DNA of 64,000 nucleotides from Brevibacterium ihuae (GTDB lineage Bacteria; Actinomycetota; Actinomycetes; Actinomycetales; Brevibacteriaceae): the NCBI RefSeq assembly GCF_900184225.1, contig NZ_FXWZ01000003.1, forward strand, positions 1-64,000, read 5' to 3'. The position numbers and the translations under genes were made by a program. The stretch's first letter is position 1. Every line of letters starts with the position of its first letter. Below are positions 13,913 to 22,682 of this stretch, in pieces. The notes under the pieces are model-generated. The model saw nothing but the letters and a program-made list of their open reading frames with translations, did no database searches and was not told where the DNA came from.

Positions 13913-14994
13913 GAGCGTCCTCCGAGGAAGGCGAGGGCGGTCGCGGCGAGCATCCCGGCCGCCGCGATCCCGGCGGTCGCGAACATCTGCGGCAGGTCCT
14001 TCGTGGGAGCCCGCGGGTCCGGCGGCAGGCCGTAGACCTCGGGCTCGTCGAGGAGGAGGAACACCGACCCGGTGCCGCCCACGCCGTCGTCGGGGTTCGC
14101 GCCGTAGAGCCGGGCCTCGGTCATCCCCTGCGCGTGGAGGGCGCGCACGCGCTCCTGGGCAGCATCGACCATGTCCGTCCGGTCCCCGAACCTGATCGAG
14201 GTGGTCGGGCAGGTCTTCGCGCAGGCGGGGGTGAGCCCGTCGACGAGCCGGTCGTAGCACAGCGTGCACTTGTTCGCCGTCCCGGCGTGGGGGACGTCCT
14301 GTGCGCGGCGCGCCCGGCCCTCGCGGTCGGTCTTCGGGCTCACCGTGCCGTCGTCGCGGCGTTCGATGACCCCGAACGGGCAGCCGGCGACGCACGTGCC
14401 GCAGCCGTTGCAGATGTCGGCCTGGACGACGACGGTGCCGAACTCGGTGCGGAACAGCGCCCCGGTGGGGCACACGTCGAGGCAGCCCGCGTGCGTGCAG
14501 TGCTTGCACACGTCTGAGGACATGAGCCACCGGAACTGCGGAGTGTCCGGCGGCGCGGTGTCGACCGTCGCGGACCCGACCGCTCCCGCGCCCGGACCGG
14601 TGGGGTCGGCGGTCGACACGGTGCCGTCGGCGAGCCCGCCGAGCACATCGACCGGACCCGAGTCGCCCGCAGCCCCCGGTCCCGCAGCACCCGGAGCAGC
14701 GCCCGGCGCAGTGCGTGCGGCGGGCGGACCCACCTGCGGCATCCCGAGCGGGACGAGCCGGCGGCCGGACTCGCGTGCACGGTCGATCTGCTCGCGATCC
14801 TGTTCGATGAAGGCGACGTGCCGCCACGTGTTGGCGCCGAGCCCGCCGGTGTTGTCGTACGACGAGCCGAGGATCTCGAAGTCCCCGTCGGTGGGGTTCC
14901 GGTTCCACTCCTTGCACGCGACCTCGCACGCCTTGCACCCGATGCAGATCGAGGTGTCGGTGAAGAATCCCTTGCGCGCGTGTTCGGTCGTCAT
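13909..14994 (-). CDS. fdhB: Formate dehydrogenase iron-sulfur subunit
   Basis: This is the electron-transfer subunit with four [4Fe-4S] cluster motifs: CIGCKACEVAC (about 17-27), CKHCTHAGCLDVCP (about 162-175), CNGCGTCVAGCP (about 194-205) and CTLCYDRL...ACAKTCP. It relays electrons from FdhA to the NrfD subunit. Between the first and second cluster motifs is a Pro/Ala/Gly-rich insert (about 86-150) not typical of the family. A single hydrophobic segment near the C-terminus (MFATAGIAAAGMLAATALAF) probably anchors it in the membrane. It overlaps fdhA and fdhC by 4 bases each. Confidence 0.93.
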   Translation of the reverse strand: MTTEHARKGFFTDTSICIGCKACEVACKEWNRNPTDGDFEILGSSYDNTGGLGANTWRHVAFIEQDREQIDRARESGRRLVPLGMPQVGPPAARTAPGAAPGAAGPGAAGDSGPVDVLGGLADGTVSTADPTGPGAGAVGSATVDTAPPDTPQFRWLMSSDVCKHCTHAGCLDVCPTGALFRTEFGTVVVQADICNGCGTCVAGCPFGVIERRDDGTVSPKTDREGRARRAQDVPHAGTANKCTLCYDRLVDGLTPACAKTCPTTSIRFGDRTDMVDAAQERVRALHAQGMTEARLYGANPDDGVGGTGSVFLLLDEPEVYGLPPDPRAPTKDLPQMFATAGIAAAGMLAATALAFLGGRS

Positions 14995-17900
14995 CGCTCC
15001 TCCTCGGGTTCGCGGTCAACGGAGTCCGCGCCGCCGGGCGCGTGCTCGCCGGCCTCCTCCTCGGCACGGAGGGCGTGGGACTCTCCCGCCTCCGCCGGAT
15101 CGCCCTTCTGGGGCGCCTCGGCATCGACCGGGGTCTGCGTTCCCTCGGCCACCGCCGGAGCGGTGACGGCGGCGCTGTCGGTGGCGGTGGTCGCCCCGGC
15201 GCGGTCGAGGTACTCCCGGACGAGCGCCTCGCGCGCGGGGCCGCGGGGTCGGCGGCCGGGCCGGATGTCGCACGACCCGGTCTTCGAGTCCTGGATCAGC
15301 ACGTTGGGGTCGAGCGTGATGCCGATGAGGTCATTGGCGGAGTCGCCGCTGACGACGGCGTCGCCGCCGCCCACACCCCAGTGGTAGGGCAGTCCGATCT
15401 GGTGGACCGTCCGCCCGCCGACGGTGAGCGGCGTCATCCGGCGGGTGACGAGCACCCGCACCTCGATCGCGGCGCGCGGCGAGATCACCGTCGCCCACCC
15501 GTTGGGCTCGAGACCGCGCTCGGCCGCGAGCTCGGGCGACACCTCGCAGAACATCTCCGGCTGGAGCTCGGAGAGATAGGGCAGCCAGCGGCTCATCCCG
15601 CCGGCGGTGTGGTGCTCGGTGAGCCGGTAGGTCGTAAAGACGTACGGGTAGACCTCGGCCCCGGCCGCTCCCGCGCTCGGGGCGAACAGGTTGTCCGCGC
15701 GCGGGAAGACGATCCGGGCGGGGTTCTGCTGCTGCGGGTACACGGGATTGGCGACCGGCGACTCCTGCGCCTCGTAGTGGGTGGGCAGCGGGCCGTCGAT
15801 CATCCCGGTCGGGGCGAACAGCCAGCCCCTCCCGTCGGGCTGCATGATGAAGGCGTCCGAGCCGCCGAGCGCCGCCGGGCCGGAGGCGTCCGGGTCGGGC
15901 GGGGTGCCGGGAGCGCGGTCGACGGGGAAGTCGGCGACGTCGGGCCCGGTCCACCGACCGGCCTCGGCATCCCACCACAGGAGCTTCTTGCGCTCGGACC
16001 ACGGCCTGCCCTCGGCGTCGGCGGAGGCCCTGTTGTAGAGGATCCGCCGGTTCGCCGGCCATGCCCAGGCCCAGGCGGAGGCGATCTCGTCCTGCTTCCG
16101 GCCCGGCACGCGGCGGGCCGCCATGTTCTCCCGGCCGGCGTAGATCCCCGAATAGATCCAGCACCCGCTGGAGGTCGAGCCGTCGGCCCGCAGCTCCGCG
16201 ATGCCGTCGAGCGGCTCGCCGGCCCGCTCCCCGGTGAGGTGGTAGCCGTTGATCTCGGCGAGCACGGCTTCGGGATCGGGTTCCCCGTGCTCGTCGACCG
16301 GGTAGTCCCACGTGAGGTCGAGCAGCGGCCGGTCGCGGGGGTCGGTGGAATCGGCGAGGCGGCTGCGGATCCGCCGACCGAGCTCGTGGAAGAAGTGGAG
16401 CTCGCTCTGCGCGTCGCCCGGCGGGGTGACCGCCTGATGCCGCCACTGCACGAGGCGCTGGGTCTGGGTGAAGCTGCCGGACTTCTCCGTGTGGTTGGCC
16501 GCCGGCAGGACGAACACCTCGGTGTCGATGTCCTCGGTGCGGAGCTCCCCGGATTCGATCTCCGGGCCGTCCTTCCACCAGGTGGCGGATTCGATGAGGG
16601 AGAAGTCGCGCACGACGAGCCACTTGAGGTGGGACATGCCGAGACGCTGCATGCGGCCGTTGGCGGAGCCCACCGCCGGGTTCTGGCCGAGGATGAAGTA
16701 GCCCTCGACCTCGTCCTCGAGCATGCTCATCACCGTCTGGTACGTCCCGTGCGGACCGGTGAGCCGCGGCAGGTAGTCATAGGCGTAGTCGTTCTCCGCC
16801 GTCGCCGCATCGCCCCACCAGGCCTTGAGGAGGCTGATCGTGTAGGCGTCGGCGTTCGCCCAATAGCTCTTCTGCTCCTTCGTGCCCACGGTGTCGAGGT
16901 AGTCGGCGAGCGTGTCGTGGGTGCCGGCCTTGGGCATCGGCAGGTATCCCGGCAGCAGGTTGAACAGGGTTGGGATGTCCGTCGAGCCCTGGATCGTGGC
17001 GTGTCCGCGCAACGCCATGATGCCGCTGCCCGGACGGCCGACGTTGCCGAGGAGCAGCTGGAGGATCGCAGCGGTGCGGATGTACTGGGCGCCCTGCGTG
17101 TGCTGGGTCCAGCCGACGGCGTACGCGAAGCACGTCGTCCGCTCGCGGCCGGAGTTCTCGGTGATCGTCCGGGCGAGGAGGGCGAAGTCGGCGGGCGCGA
17201 TGCCGCAGGCGTCGGCGACGAGCTCCGGGGTGTACCGCTGGAAGTGCCGCTTGAGGATCTGGAACACGCACCGCGGGTGCTGCAGGCTCGGGTCCTCAGC
17301 GGCCGGGGCGCCGGGCGGCACCGGCCGACCGCTGCCGTCGGCGGAGGCATAGGACCAGGACGCGAGGTCGTAGGCCCCGGTCTCGGGGTCGAAGCCGGAG
17401 AACAGCCCTTCGAGGTCCTCGGGCTCCCCGTACTCCTCGTTGATGATCGTCGCGGCATTGGTGAACGTCCGGACGTACTCGTCGAAGTGGAGGTCGTTGC
17501 TCAGCACGTGGTTGATGAGCGCGCCGAGGAGCACGATGTCCGTGCCCGCCCGGATCGGGACGTGGGTGTCCGCGACCGCGGAGGTGCGGGTGAAGCGGGG
17601 GTCGACGTGGATGATCTTCGCACCGCGCGCCTTCGCCTCGGCGACCCACTGGAACCCGACGGGATGGCATTCGGCCATGTTCGAGCCCTGGATGACGATG
17701 CAGTCGGCATTGGCCATGTCCTGCAGGGACTGCGTGGCGCCCCCTCGTCCGAACGAGGCTCCCAGACTGGGAACCGTGGCGGAGTGTCAAATGCGGGCCT
17801 GGTTCTCGATCTGGATCGCCCCCGCCGCCGTGAAGAGCTTCTTGATGAGGTAGTTCTCCTCGTTGTCGAGCGTCGCTCCGCCCAGCGAGGCGATCCCCAT

Positions 17901-18353
17901 CGTGCGGCGCAGCGGCCGGCCGTCGGCGTCGACGTCCTGCCAGTGCCGGCGGCGGGATTCGAGGAAGCGGTCGGCGATCATGTCGATCGCACGGTCGAGG
18001 TCGAGGGTGTCCCAGTCCGCGGCGCCCGGCGCCCGGTAGAGGACCCGGGTGACACGCCCGGACTGGTTGACGAGCTGCTCGCTCGCCGCCCCCTTGGGGC
18101 ACAGGCGACCGCGCGAGATCGGGGAGTCGGGATCGCCCTCGATCTGGATGACCCGGTTGTTCTTCGCGTAGATGAGCTGACCGCACCCGACCGCGCAGTA
18201 CGGGCACACGCTCTGGGCGACGGTGTCGGCATCCGCAGTCCGGGGGGAGGTCGCGCGGGTGCGCGGGGAGGTCACCGCGCTGCCCCGTCCGGTGATGTCA
18301 CCGGACCGGAACTGCCTGACGACAGGCCATCCCAGGAAGCTCAACCGCGACAT
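14991..18353 (-). CDS. fdhA: Selenocysteine-containing formate dehydrogenase catalytic subunit (UGA = Sec189)
   Basis: This molybdopterin oxidoreductase oxidises formate to CO2. It is 1,120 residues when the in-frame TGA at 17787-17789 is read as selenocysteine. The N-terminal Fe-S motif is SVCPYCAVGC...RLCPKG. Around the TGA the protein reads NQARI-U-HSATVPSLGASFGRGGAT, where relatives have Sec or Cys as the Mo ligand. Without readthrough the gene would break into 188 and about 931 codons, both clearly homologous to one protein. The start is ATG 18353, 6 bases after a TACACT -10 box, implying a leaderless mRNA. I see no twin-arginine signal peptide. A SECIS hairpin follows the UGA. The operon continues with fdhB and fdhC by 4-base overlaps. 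Confidence 0.96.
17757..17789 (-). promoter_or_regulatory. Bacterial SECIS element of fdhA
   Basis: Eleven bases after the UGA the mRNA reads GGUUCCCAGUCUGGGAGCC (17775-17757). The GGUU/AGCC and CCC/GGG arms close a small apical loop containing GUCU. The E. coli fdhF SECIS has GGUUGCAGGUCUGCACC at the same 11-base distance, with the GGUCU loop contacted by SelB. A second hairpin CCTCGT-TCGG-ACGAGG (17758-17743) overlaps its 3' arm by two bases and may compete with it or stack on it. Confidence 0.85.
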
Positions 18354-18359
18354 GCCGCG

Positions 18360-18377
18360 AGTGTAACATGGCTCACA
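18360..18377. promoter_or_regulatory. fdhA -10 box overlapped by a Crp/FNR-type palindrome
   Basis: On the minus strand TGTGAGCCATGTTACA (18377-18362) matches the TGTGA-N6-TCACA consensus of Crp/GlxR proteins at 9 of 10 specific positions. It overlaps TACACT (18365-18360), the probable -10 of leaderless fdhA. A bound regulator here would be expected to repress fdhA or act on the divergent transporter gene at 18453. Binding is inferred from the motif only. Confidence 0.55.
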
Positions 18378-18452
18378 TCGGCAGGTTCCCCTGTGATCCG
18401 CCGGACCCGGTCGCATCCGAGATCGACGGCGATCTCGCGGAAGGACGAACTC

Positions 18453-19999
18453 GTGAACGACGCATCCTCGGCACCGCCCGCACGCACCCGGCGCGGATCC
18501 CGCTTCGGCAAGGCCGCGATCACCGCGACCCCGGAGTTCAACCGCTGGCTCGTCCCGGCGGCCGCCCTCGCCATCCATCTGTGCATCGGCCAGGTGTACG
18601 CCTTCAGCGTGTTCAAGCTCCCCCTCATGGACCACTACGGGGTCGGCGAGGTCGCCGTCGGCTGGATCTTCACCCTCGCCATCGCCGTCCTCGGGCTGTC
18701 CGCCGCGTTCGGCGGCACGTGGGTGGAGAAGAACGGCCCCCGCGCCTCGATGCTGCTCGCCGGCGCCTGCTGGGTGGCCGGCTTCTTCGTGTCCGTGCTC
18801 GGCATCTCCACCGGCCAGCTGTGACTCGTCTACGTCGGCTACGGGCTCATCGGCGGGTCGGACTGGGCATCGGGTACATCTCCCCGGTCTCGACTCTCAT
18901 GAAGTGGTTCCCCGACCGGCCGGGGCTCGCGACCGGGCTGGCGATCATGGGGTTCGGCGGCGGTGCGCTCATCGCGAGTCCGCTGTCGAACGCGCTCATG
19001 GCCTTCTACGGCGGCGGGTCGGAGCCGGAGAACCTCGTCGCGGGCCTCACCCCGACGTTCATCACCCTCGCGGTGGTCTACGCCGTGCTCATCACCGCCG
19101 GCGCCTTCGTCGTGCGCGTGCCGCACCCGGACTGGAAGCCGCAGGGCTGGGATCCGGAGAAGGCCACCGCGAAGCCGATGCAGACCGACAACCACGTCGC
19201 CGTCGGCCGGGCGATGCGGACTCCGCAGTTCTGGTTCCTCTGGATCGTCCTCTTCACCAACGTCACCGCCGACATCGGCATCCTCGAGAACGCCGCCCCG
19301 ATGATCCGGGACTTCTTCCCGGAGATCACCGCCGCCGCGGCCGCCGGGTTCGTCGGCATGCTGTCGCTGACGAACATGGCCGGGCGCTTCGTGTGGTCGA
19401 GCGTCTCGGACTACATCGGGCGCAAGAACATCTACATGCTCTACCTCGGGCTCGGGCTGCTGCTCTATCTCCTCATTGCCCTCGCCGGGGACTCGCTCAT
19501 CGTGTTTCTCCTCGCGACCCTCGTCATCCTGTCGTTCTACGGCGGCGGGTTCGCGACGATCCCGGCCTACCTCAAGGACCTGTTCGGCGTCATGCAGGTC
19601 GGCGCGATCCACGGCCGCCTGCTTACCGCCTGGTCGGCAGCCGGCATCGCGGGACCGCTCATCGTCAACACCGTCATCGAATCGCAGGCCGCGGCCGGCC
19701 GGGAGGGACCGGACCTCTACACCCTCTCGCTCTTCATCATGGTCGGCGTGCTCGCCGTCGGGTTCATCGCGAACCTCCTCGTCCGCCCCGTCCACGAGCG
19801 GCACCACGCCTCCGCCGAGGAGGTCGAGGCCGCGACCGGCACGAGCGCCGCCGCCGACGAATCCGGCGAAGTCGCGAGCCACGGCTCGAACGCGTTCCAC
19901 CGTGCGGTCGCGCTCGGACTCGCCGCCGTCGTCGTCCTCGGGCTCGGGTACGGGCTCGTCCAGACACTCCTCCGGGCAGCGCAGCTCTTCACCGGCTGA
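18453..19999 (+). pseudogene. Broken MFS transporter of the oxalate/formate antiporter (OFA) type
   Basis: The N-terminal part starts at GTG 18453 with AAGGA 7 bases upstream. It encodes FNRWLVPAAALAIHLCIGQV and further membrane helices up to STGQL, then TGA at 18822-18824 where relatives usually have Trp. The same frame continues as LVYVGYGLIGG. At about 18855-18859 the reading shifts: the rest (GLGIGYISPVSTLMKWFPDR onward to 19999) is in another frame, as if one base were lost. Joined, it would be a 12-helix transporter of about 515 residues. OFA proteins carry oxalate, formate or related acids, which fits its position divergent from fdhA. Either a recent pseudogene or two sequencing errors would explain it. 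Confidence 0.8.
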
Positions 20000-20041
20000 G
20001 CCGGCTCGACCGGTCGAGCGGCCGACCGCGGGCGCCGCTCC

Positions 20042-20905
20042 TCAGCGCTCGGCGGCCGCGCCGGCGATGCGCTCCGGATGGGAGTAGACGTTGCACGTCC
20101 GTCCCCGGTTGAACCCGACGACGGTGATGTGCTCCTCCCGGCCGAGGTCGACGGCGAGGGACGAGGGTGCGCTCACCGCGGACAGCACGGGGATGCCGGC
20201 CATCGCGGCCTTCTGCACGAGCTCGAACGAGGCGCGGCCCGACACCTGGAGGATCGTGCGGCGAAGCGGCAGGCGGTCCTCGGCGAGCGCCCGGCCGATG
20301 ACCTTGTCGACCGCGTTGTGGCGTCCGACGTCCTCCCGGACGACGAGGAGCTCCGGATCCGACGCGTCCTCGGGAACGCGGAACAGGGCGGCTGCGTGGA
20401 CCCCTCCGGTGGCCTCGAACTGGGACTGCTCGGCGCGCAGGCGGTCGGGCAGGCGCAGGAGCGCGGCCGGCGCGATGAGAGGGCTGTGCTCGGGGTGCGC
20501 GACGGGGTGGGAGGAGACCTTCCGGACCGCCTCGAGCGAGGCGGTGCCGCAGATCCCGCACGCCGAGGACGTGTAGACCTGGCGCGCGACCGGCGCCCGC
20601 CGCCCGCGCGCGGCATCGGCGAGGCGCACCCGGGCGACGTTGTAGTTGCGGCTGCCGTCGGGGTCGAGACCCGAGGCGAAATCGATCTCGACGACGTCCT
20701 CGCGACCGGTGATGATCCCCTCGGCGAGGAGGAGTCCGTGGACGAGCTCGACGTCGTGGCCCGGAGTCCGCATCGCGACGGCGAACTCCGCTCCGTCGAG
20801 GCGGATCTCGAGCGGCTCCTCGCCCGCGAGCTTGTCGGCCCGGGCGAAGACCTCGCCTCCGGCGTCGAACCGGTGGACCCGCGTGCGGACGGTCACCCGC
20901 GCCAC
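20042..20905 (-). CDS. fdhD: Formate dehydrogenase accessory sulfurtransferase FdhD
   Basis: FdhD sulfurates the molybdenum cofactor before it enters formate dehydrogenase. The 287-residue sequence shows MRTPGHDVELVHGLLLAEGI, then SSACGICGTASLEAV with the CxxC persulfide-relay cysteines, then VREDVGRHNAVDKVIG and SGRASFELVQKA. The start is GTG 20905 with GGGGGAGC upstream. The gene lies 49 bases downstream of moaC. It is convergent with the broken transporter gene, with only 42 bases between them. Confidence 0.96.
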   Translation of the reverse strand: MARVTVRTRVHRFDAGGEVFARADKLAGEEPLEIRLDGAEFAVAMRTPGHDVELVHGLLLAEGIITGREDVVEIDFASGLDPDGSRNYNVARVRLADAARGRRAPVARQVYTSSACGICGTASLEAVRKVSSHPVAHPEHSPLIAPAALLRLPDRLRAEQSQFEATGGVHAAALFRVPEDASDPELLVVREDVGRHNAVDKVIGRALAEDRLPLRRTILQVSGRASFELVQKAAMAGIPVLSAVSAPSSLAVDLGREEHITVVGFNRGRTCNVYSHPERIAGAAAER

Positions 20906-20954
20906 GGCCGCTCCCCCTGTCCGGACCGGCCGCCGAGGTGTCGACGTGACGCGC

Positions 20955-21542
20955 TCACGGGCGCGTCCACTCCCCCGACGCGCCCCCGGACTTGGAGACG
21001 ACCCGCACCGCGGAGATCTCCGCCGCCCGGTCGAGGGCCTTGATCATGTCGTAGAGGGTGAGGGCCGCGACCGAGGCCGCGGTGAGCGCCTCCATCTCCA
21101 CGCCCGTGACGCCCGTGGTCCGCACGGTCGCGGTGATGCGGATGCCGGCGGCCCGGTCGCCGGGTTCGGGCGCGGCGTGTCGGCCGGTCGCCTCCTCCGC
21201 ACCGGGCACCCCGATGAAGTCGACGGTGACGCCGCTGATCGGCAGCGGATGGCACAGCGGCACGAGATCGGGGGTGCGCTTGGCGGCCATGATCCCGGCG
21301 ACCCGGGCGACGGCGAGGGCGTCGCCCTTGGGCAGCTCGCCGTCGAGGATCCGGGCGACGACCTCCGGGCGGCTGAGCAGGACGGCCTCGGCCGTGGCCT
21401 GCCGGCGGGTCACCGCCTTGTCCGACACGTCGACCATGTGGGCCGAGCCGTCGGCCCGGACGTGGGTGAGCCCGCCGTCGCGACGGGCGTCGTCGTGCGA
21501 GTCGATCGCGCGGTCGGGAGCAGCGGTGCGGTCCGGGGTCAT
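20955..21542 (-). CDS. moaC: Cyclic pyranopterin monophosphate synthase
   Basis: MoaC forms cyclic pyranopterin monophosphate, the first stable intermediate of molybdenum cofactor synthesis. Motifs include [44 protein letters not shown] and the C-terminal [21 protein letters not shown] chose ATG 21542 (MTPDRT) because GGAGGAGG sits about 8 bases upstream; an upstream ATG at 21578 lacks one. At 195 residues it is slightly long, with about 35 extra N-terminal residues and a short Gly/Ala insert after VDFIGVPG. The partner moaA is not in this window. Confidence 0.95.
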   Translation of the reverse strand: MTPDRTAAPDRAIDSHDDARRDGGLTHVRADGSAHMVDVSDKAVTRRQATAEAVLLSRPEVVARILDGELPKGDALAVARVAGIMAAKRTPDLVPLCHPLPISGVTVDFIGVPGAEEATGRHAAPEPGDRAAGIRITATVRTTGVTGVEMEALTAASVAALTLYDMIKALDRAAEISAVRVVSKSGGASGEWTRP

Positions 21543-21620
21543 GGCGGGGTCCTCCTCCGTCCGGGGGCGGCTGATCACACGGATCCCACTGTACTCCCGG
21601 GGCGGTGCGGCCCTCCGGCG

Positions 21621-22607
21621 CTAGGTGTACTGACCGGGGACGTTGGTCAATCGTGAGAGCGGCGGCTGGTTGCCGCAGGCCGTGTGCGGCCGGTGGTGGT
21701 TGTAGTAGTGCAGCCAGCCCTCGAGAGCATCGCGACGTTCAGCTTCGGATGTGTAGCAGCGGGCATAGGCCCAGCCGTCGGCGAGAGTGCGGTGGAATCG
21801 CTCGATCTTTCCGTTCGTCTGGGGGCGGTAGGGGCGGGTCTTCTTCACCGTGACGCCGAGCTGGTCACAGGTCTGGTGCCACAAGCGAGACTTGTAGGCC
21901 GCCCCGTTGTCCGACAGGACACGCTCGACGGCCACGCCTCGTTGATTGAACCAGTCGGTGGCCCGAATGAGGACGGCTGCGGCGGTGAGCGCGGTCTCAT
22001 CGTCGTGGATTTCGGAATAGACGACGCGAGAGTAGTCGTCGATGACGGAGTGAATGAACGCGTGCCCCATCTTTGGGTTATGCCACTTGCTCTTGGGCTT
22101 GCCGGGCGTCGCAGCGCGGTTCTTGTCGCCCTGACGGCGGCCAACGAAGTGCCAGCCTCCGCCGTCGGGGATGTTGCCGACCTTCTTCACATCGACGTGG
22201 ACCAGGGACCCGGGACGCTCGTGTTCATAGCGCCGGATGGGTTCTCCAGTGGCCCGATCAACATGCGTCAAGCGGTTGAGGTGACACGTAGTCAAGATCC
22301 GATGGACTGTAGACGGGGCAATTTCCAAACGACAGGCCAGCTGCACGGGCCCCTCGCGGAGCCGCATGCGGAGGCTGACACAGCGCTTAACGACCTTCGG
22401 AGCAGTTCTATTCGGGGAGTGGCGCGGCTTGGACGAACGGTCATGCATGGGCTCCCCGGCGCGGTAGCGATCAACCCAGCGCTTGACGGTGGGCCAAGAG
22501 ACCTGAAATCGGGCGGCAACCTCGCTGATCGGCCAGCCATCCTCCACGACAAGCTGGGCCACCTTCAAGCGGTGACGGGGTGTGAGTGCGGCGTTTGCGT
22601 GAGTCAT
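21621..22607 (-). CDS. IS481-family transposase
   Basis: The 328-residue DDE transposase begins MTHANAALTPRHRLKVAQLV with an N-terminal HTH (EVAARFQVSWPTVKRWVDRY). The catalytic core shows the first Asp in GSLVHVDVKK, the second in RVLSDNGAAYKS, and the Glu in TNGKIERFHRTLADGW. The C-terminus has WLHYYNHHRPHTACG, typical of IS481. I chose ATG 22607 rather than the upstream frame start at 22682, because the latter would place the terminator-like hairpin inside the coding region. It appears intact and potentially active. Confidence 0.92.
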   Translation of the reverse strand: MTHANAALTPRHRLKVAQLVVEDGWPISEVAARFQVSWPTVKRWVDRYRAGEPMHDRSSKPRHSPNRTAPKVVKRCVSLRMRLREGPVQLACRLEIAPSTVHRILTTCHLNRLTHVDRATGEPIRRYEHERPGSLVHVDVKKVGNIPDGGGWHFVGRRQGDKNRAATPGKPKSKWHNPKMGHAFIHSVIDDYSRVVYSEIHDDETALTAAAVLIRATDWFNQRGVAVERVLSDNGAAYKSRLWHQTCDQLGVTVKKTRPYRPQTNGKIERFHRTLADGWAYARCYTSEAERRDALEGWLHYYNHHRPHTACGNQPPLSRLTNVPGQYT

Positions 22608-22625
22608 GGGATCTCCCGTGATACG

Positions 22626-22659
22626 CGAACAGGGGCCGGCAATGGCCGGCCCCTGTTCG
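22626..22659. terminator. Perfect 15-bp hairpin upstream of the transposase
   Basis: CGAACAGGGGCCGGC (22626-22640) and its exact reverse complement (22645-22659) flank the loop AATG. It lies 19 bases upstream of the transposase start and just downstream of the NmrA-like gene stop. It can block transcription entering the IS from the rrf2-nmrA unit, a known way for IS elements to limit impinging transcription. No T-run follows. Confidence 0.65.
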
Positions 22660-22682
22660 CAGTGGTGTGGTGTGGTGACCAA

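Larger units (their letters stand above)
21621..22682 (-). mobile_element. IS481-family insertion sequence (ends not resolved)
   Basis: A single transposase gene lies between moaC and the NmrA/Rrf2 pair. Short inward matches TTGGTCA (near 21643) and TGACCAA (near 22676) lie at the two sides, but I could not find convincing long terminal repeats or a target duplication. The coordinates are therefore the span of the transposase frame, not the true ends. A strong hairpin at 22626-22659 lies in the right-hand non-coding part. Base composition is lower in GC than the flanking genes. Confidence 0.8.

Noticed and set aside
17787-17789. fdhA as a pseudogene split by a stop codon
   Set aside because: The stop is UGA at the exact Sec position of formate dehydrogenases, a SECIS hairpin follows, and the complete Sec machinery is encoded next to it.
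15042-18824. Very long plus-strand open frame (1,260 codons) opposite fdhA
   Set aside because: It is the antisense shadow of fdhA in a genome with strong GC at third codon positions; its translation is Arg/Gly/Val-rich with no recognisable domain.
18822-18824. TGA in the transporter gene as another Sec codon
   Set aside because: Relatives have Trp there, no SECIS-like GGUCU hairpin follows, and a frameshift comes 35 bases later.
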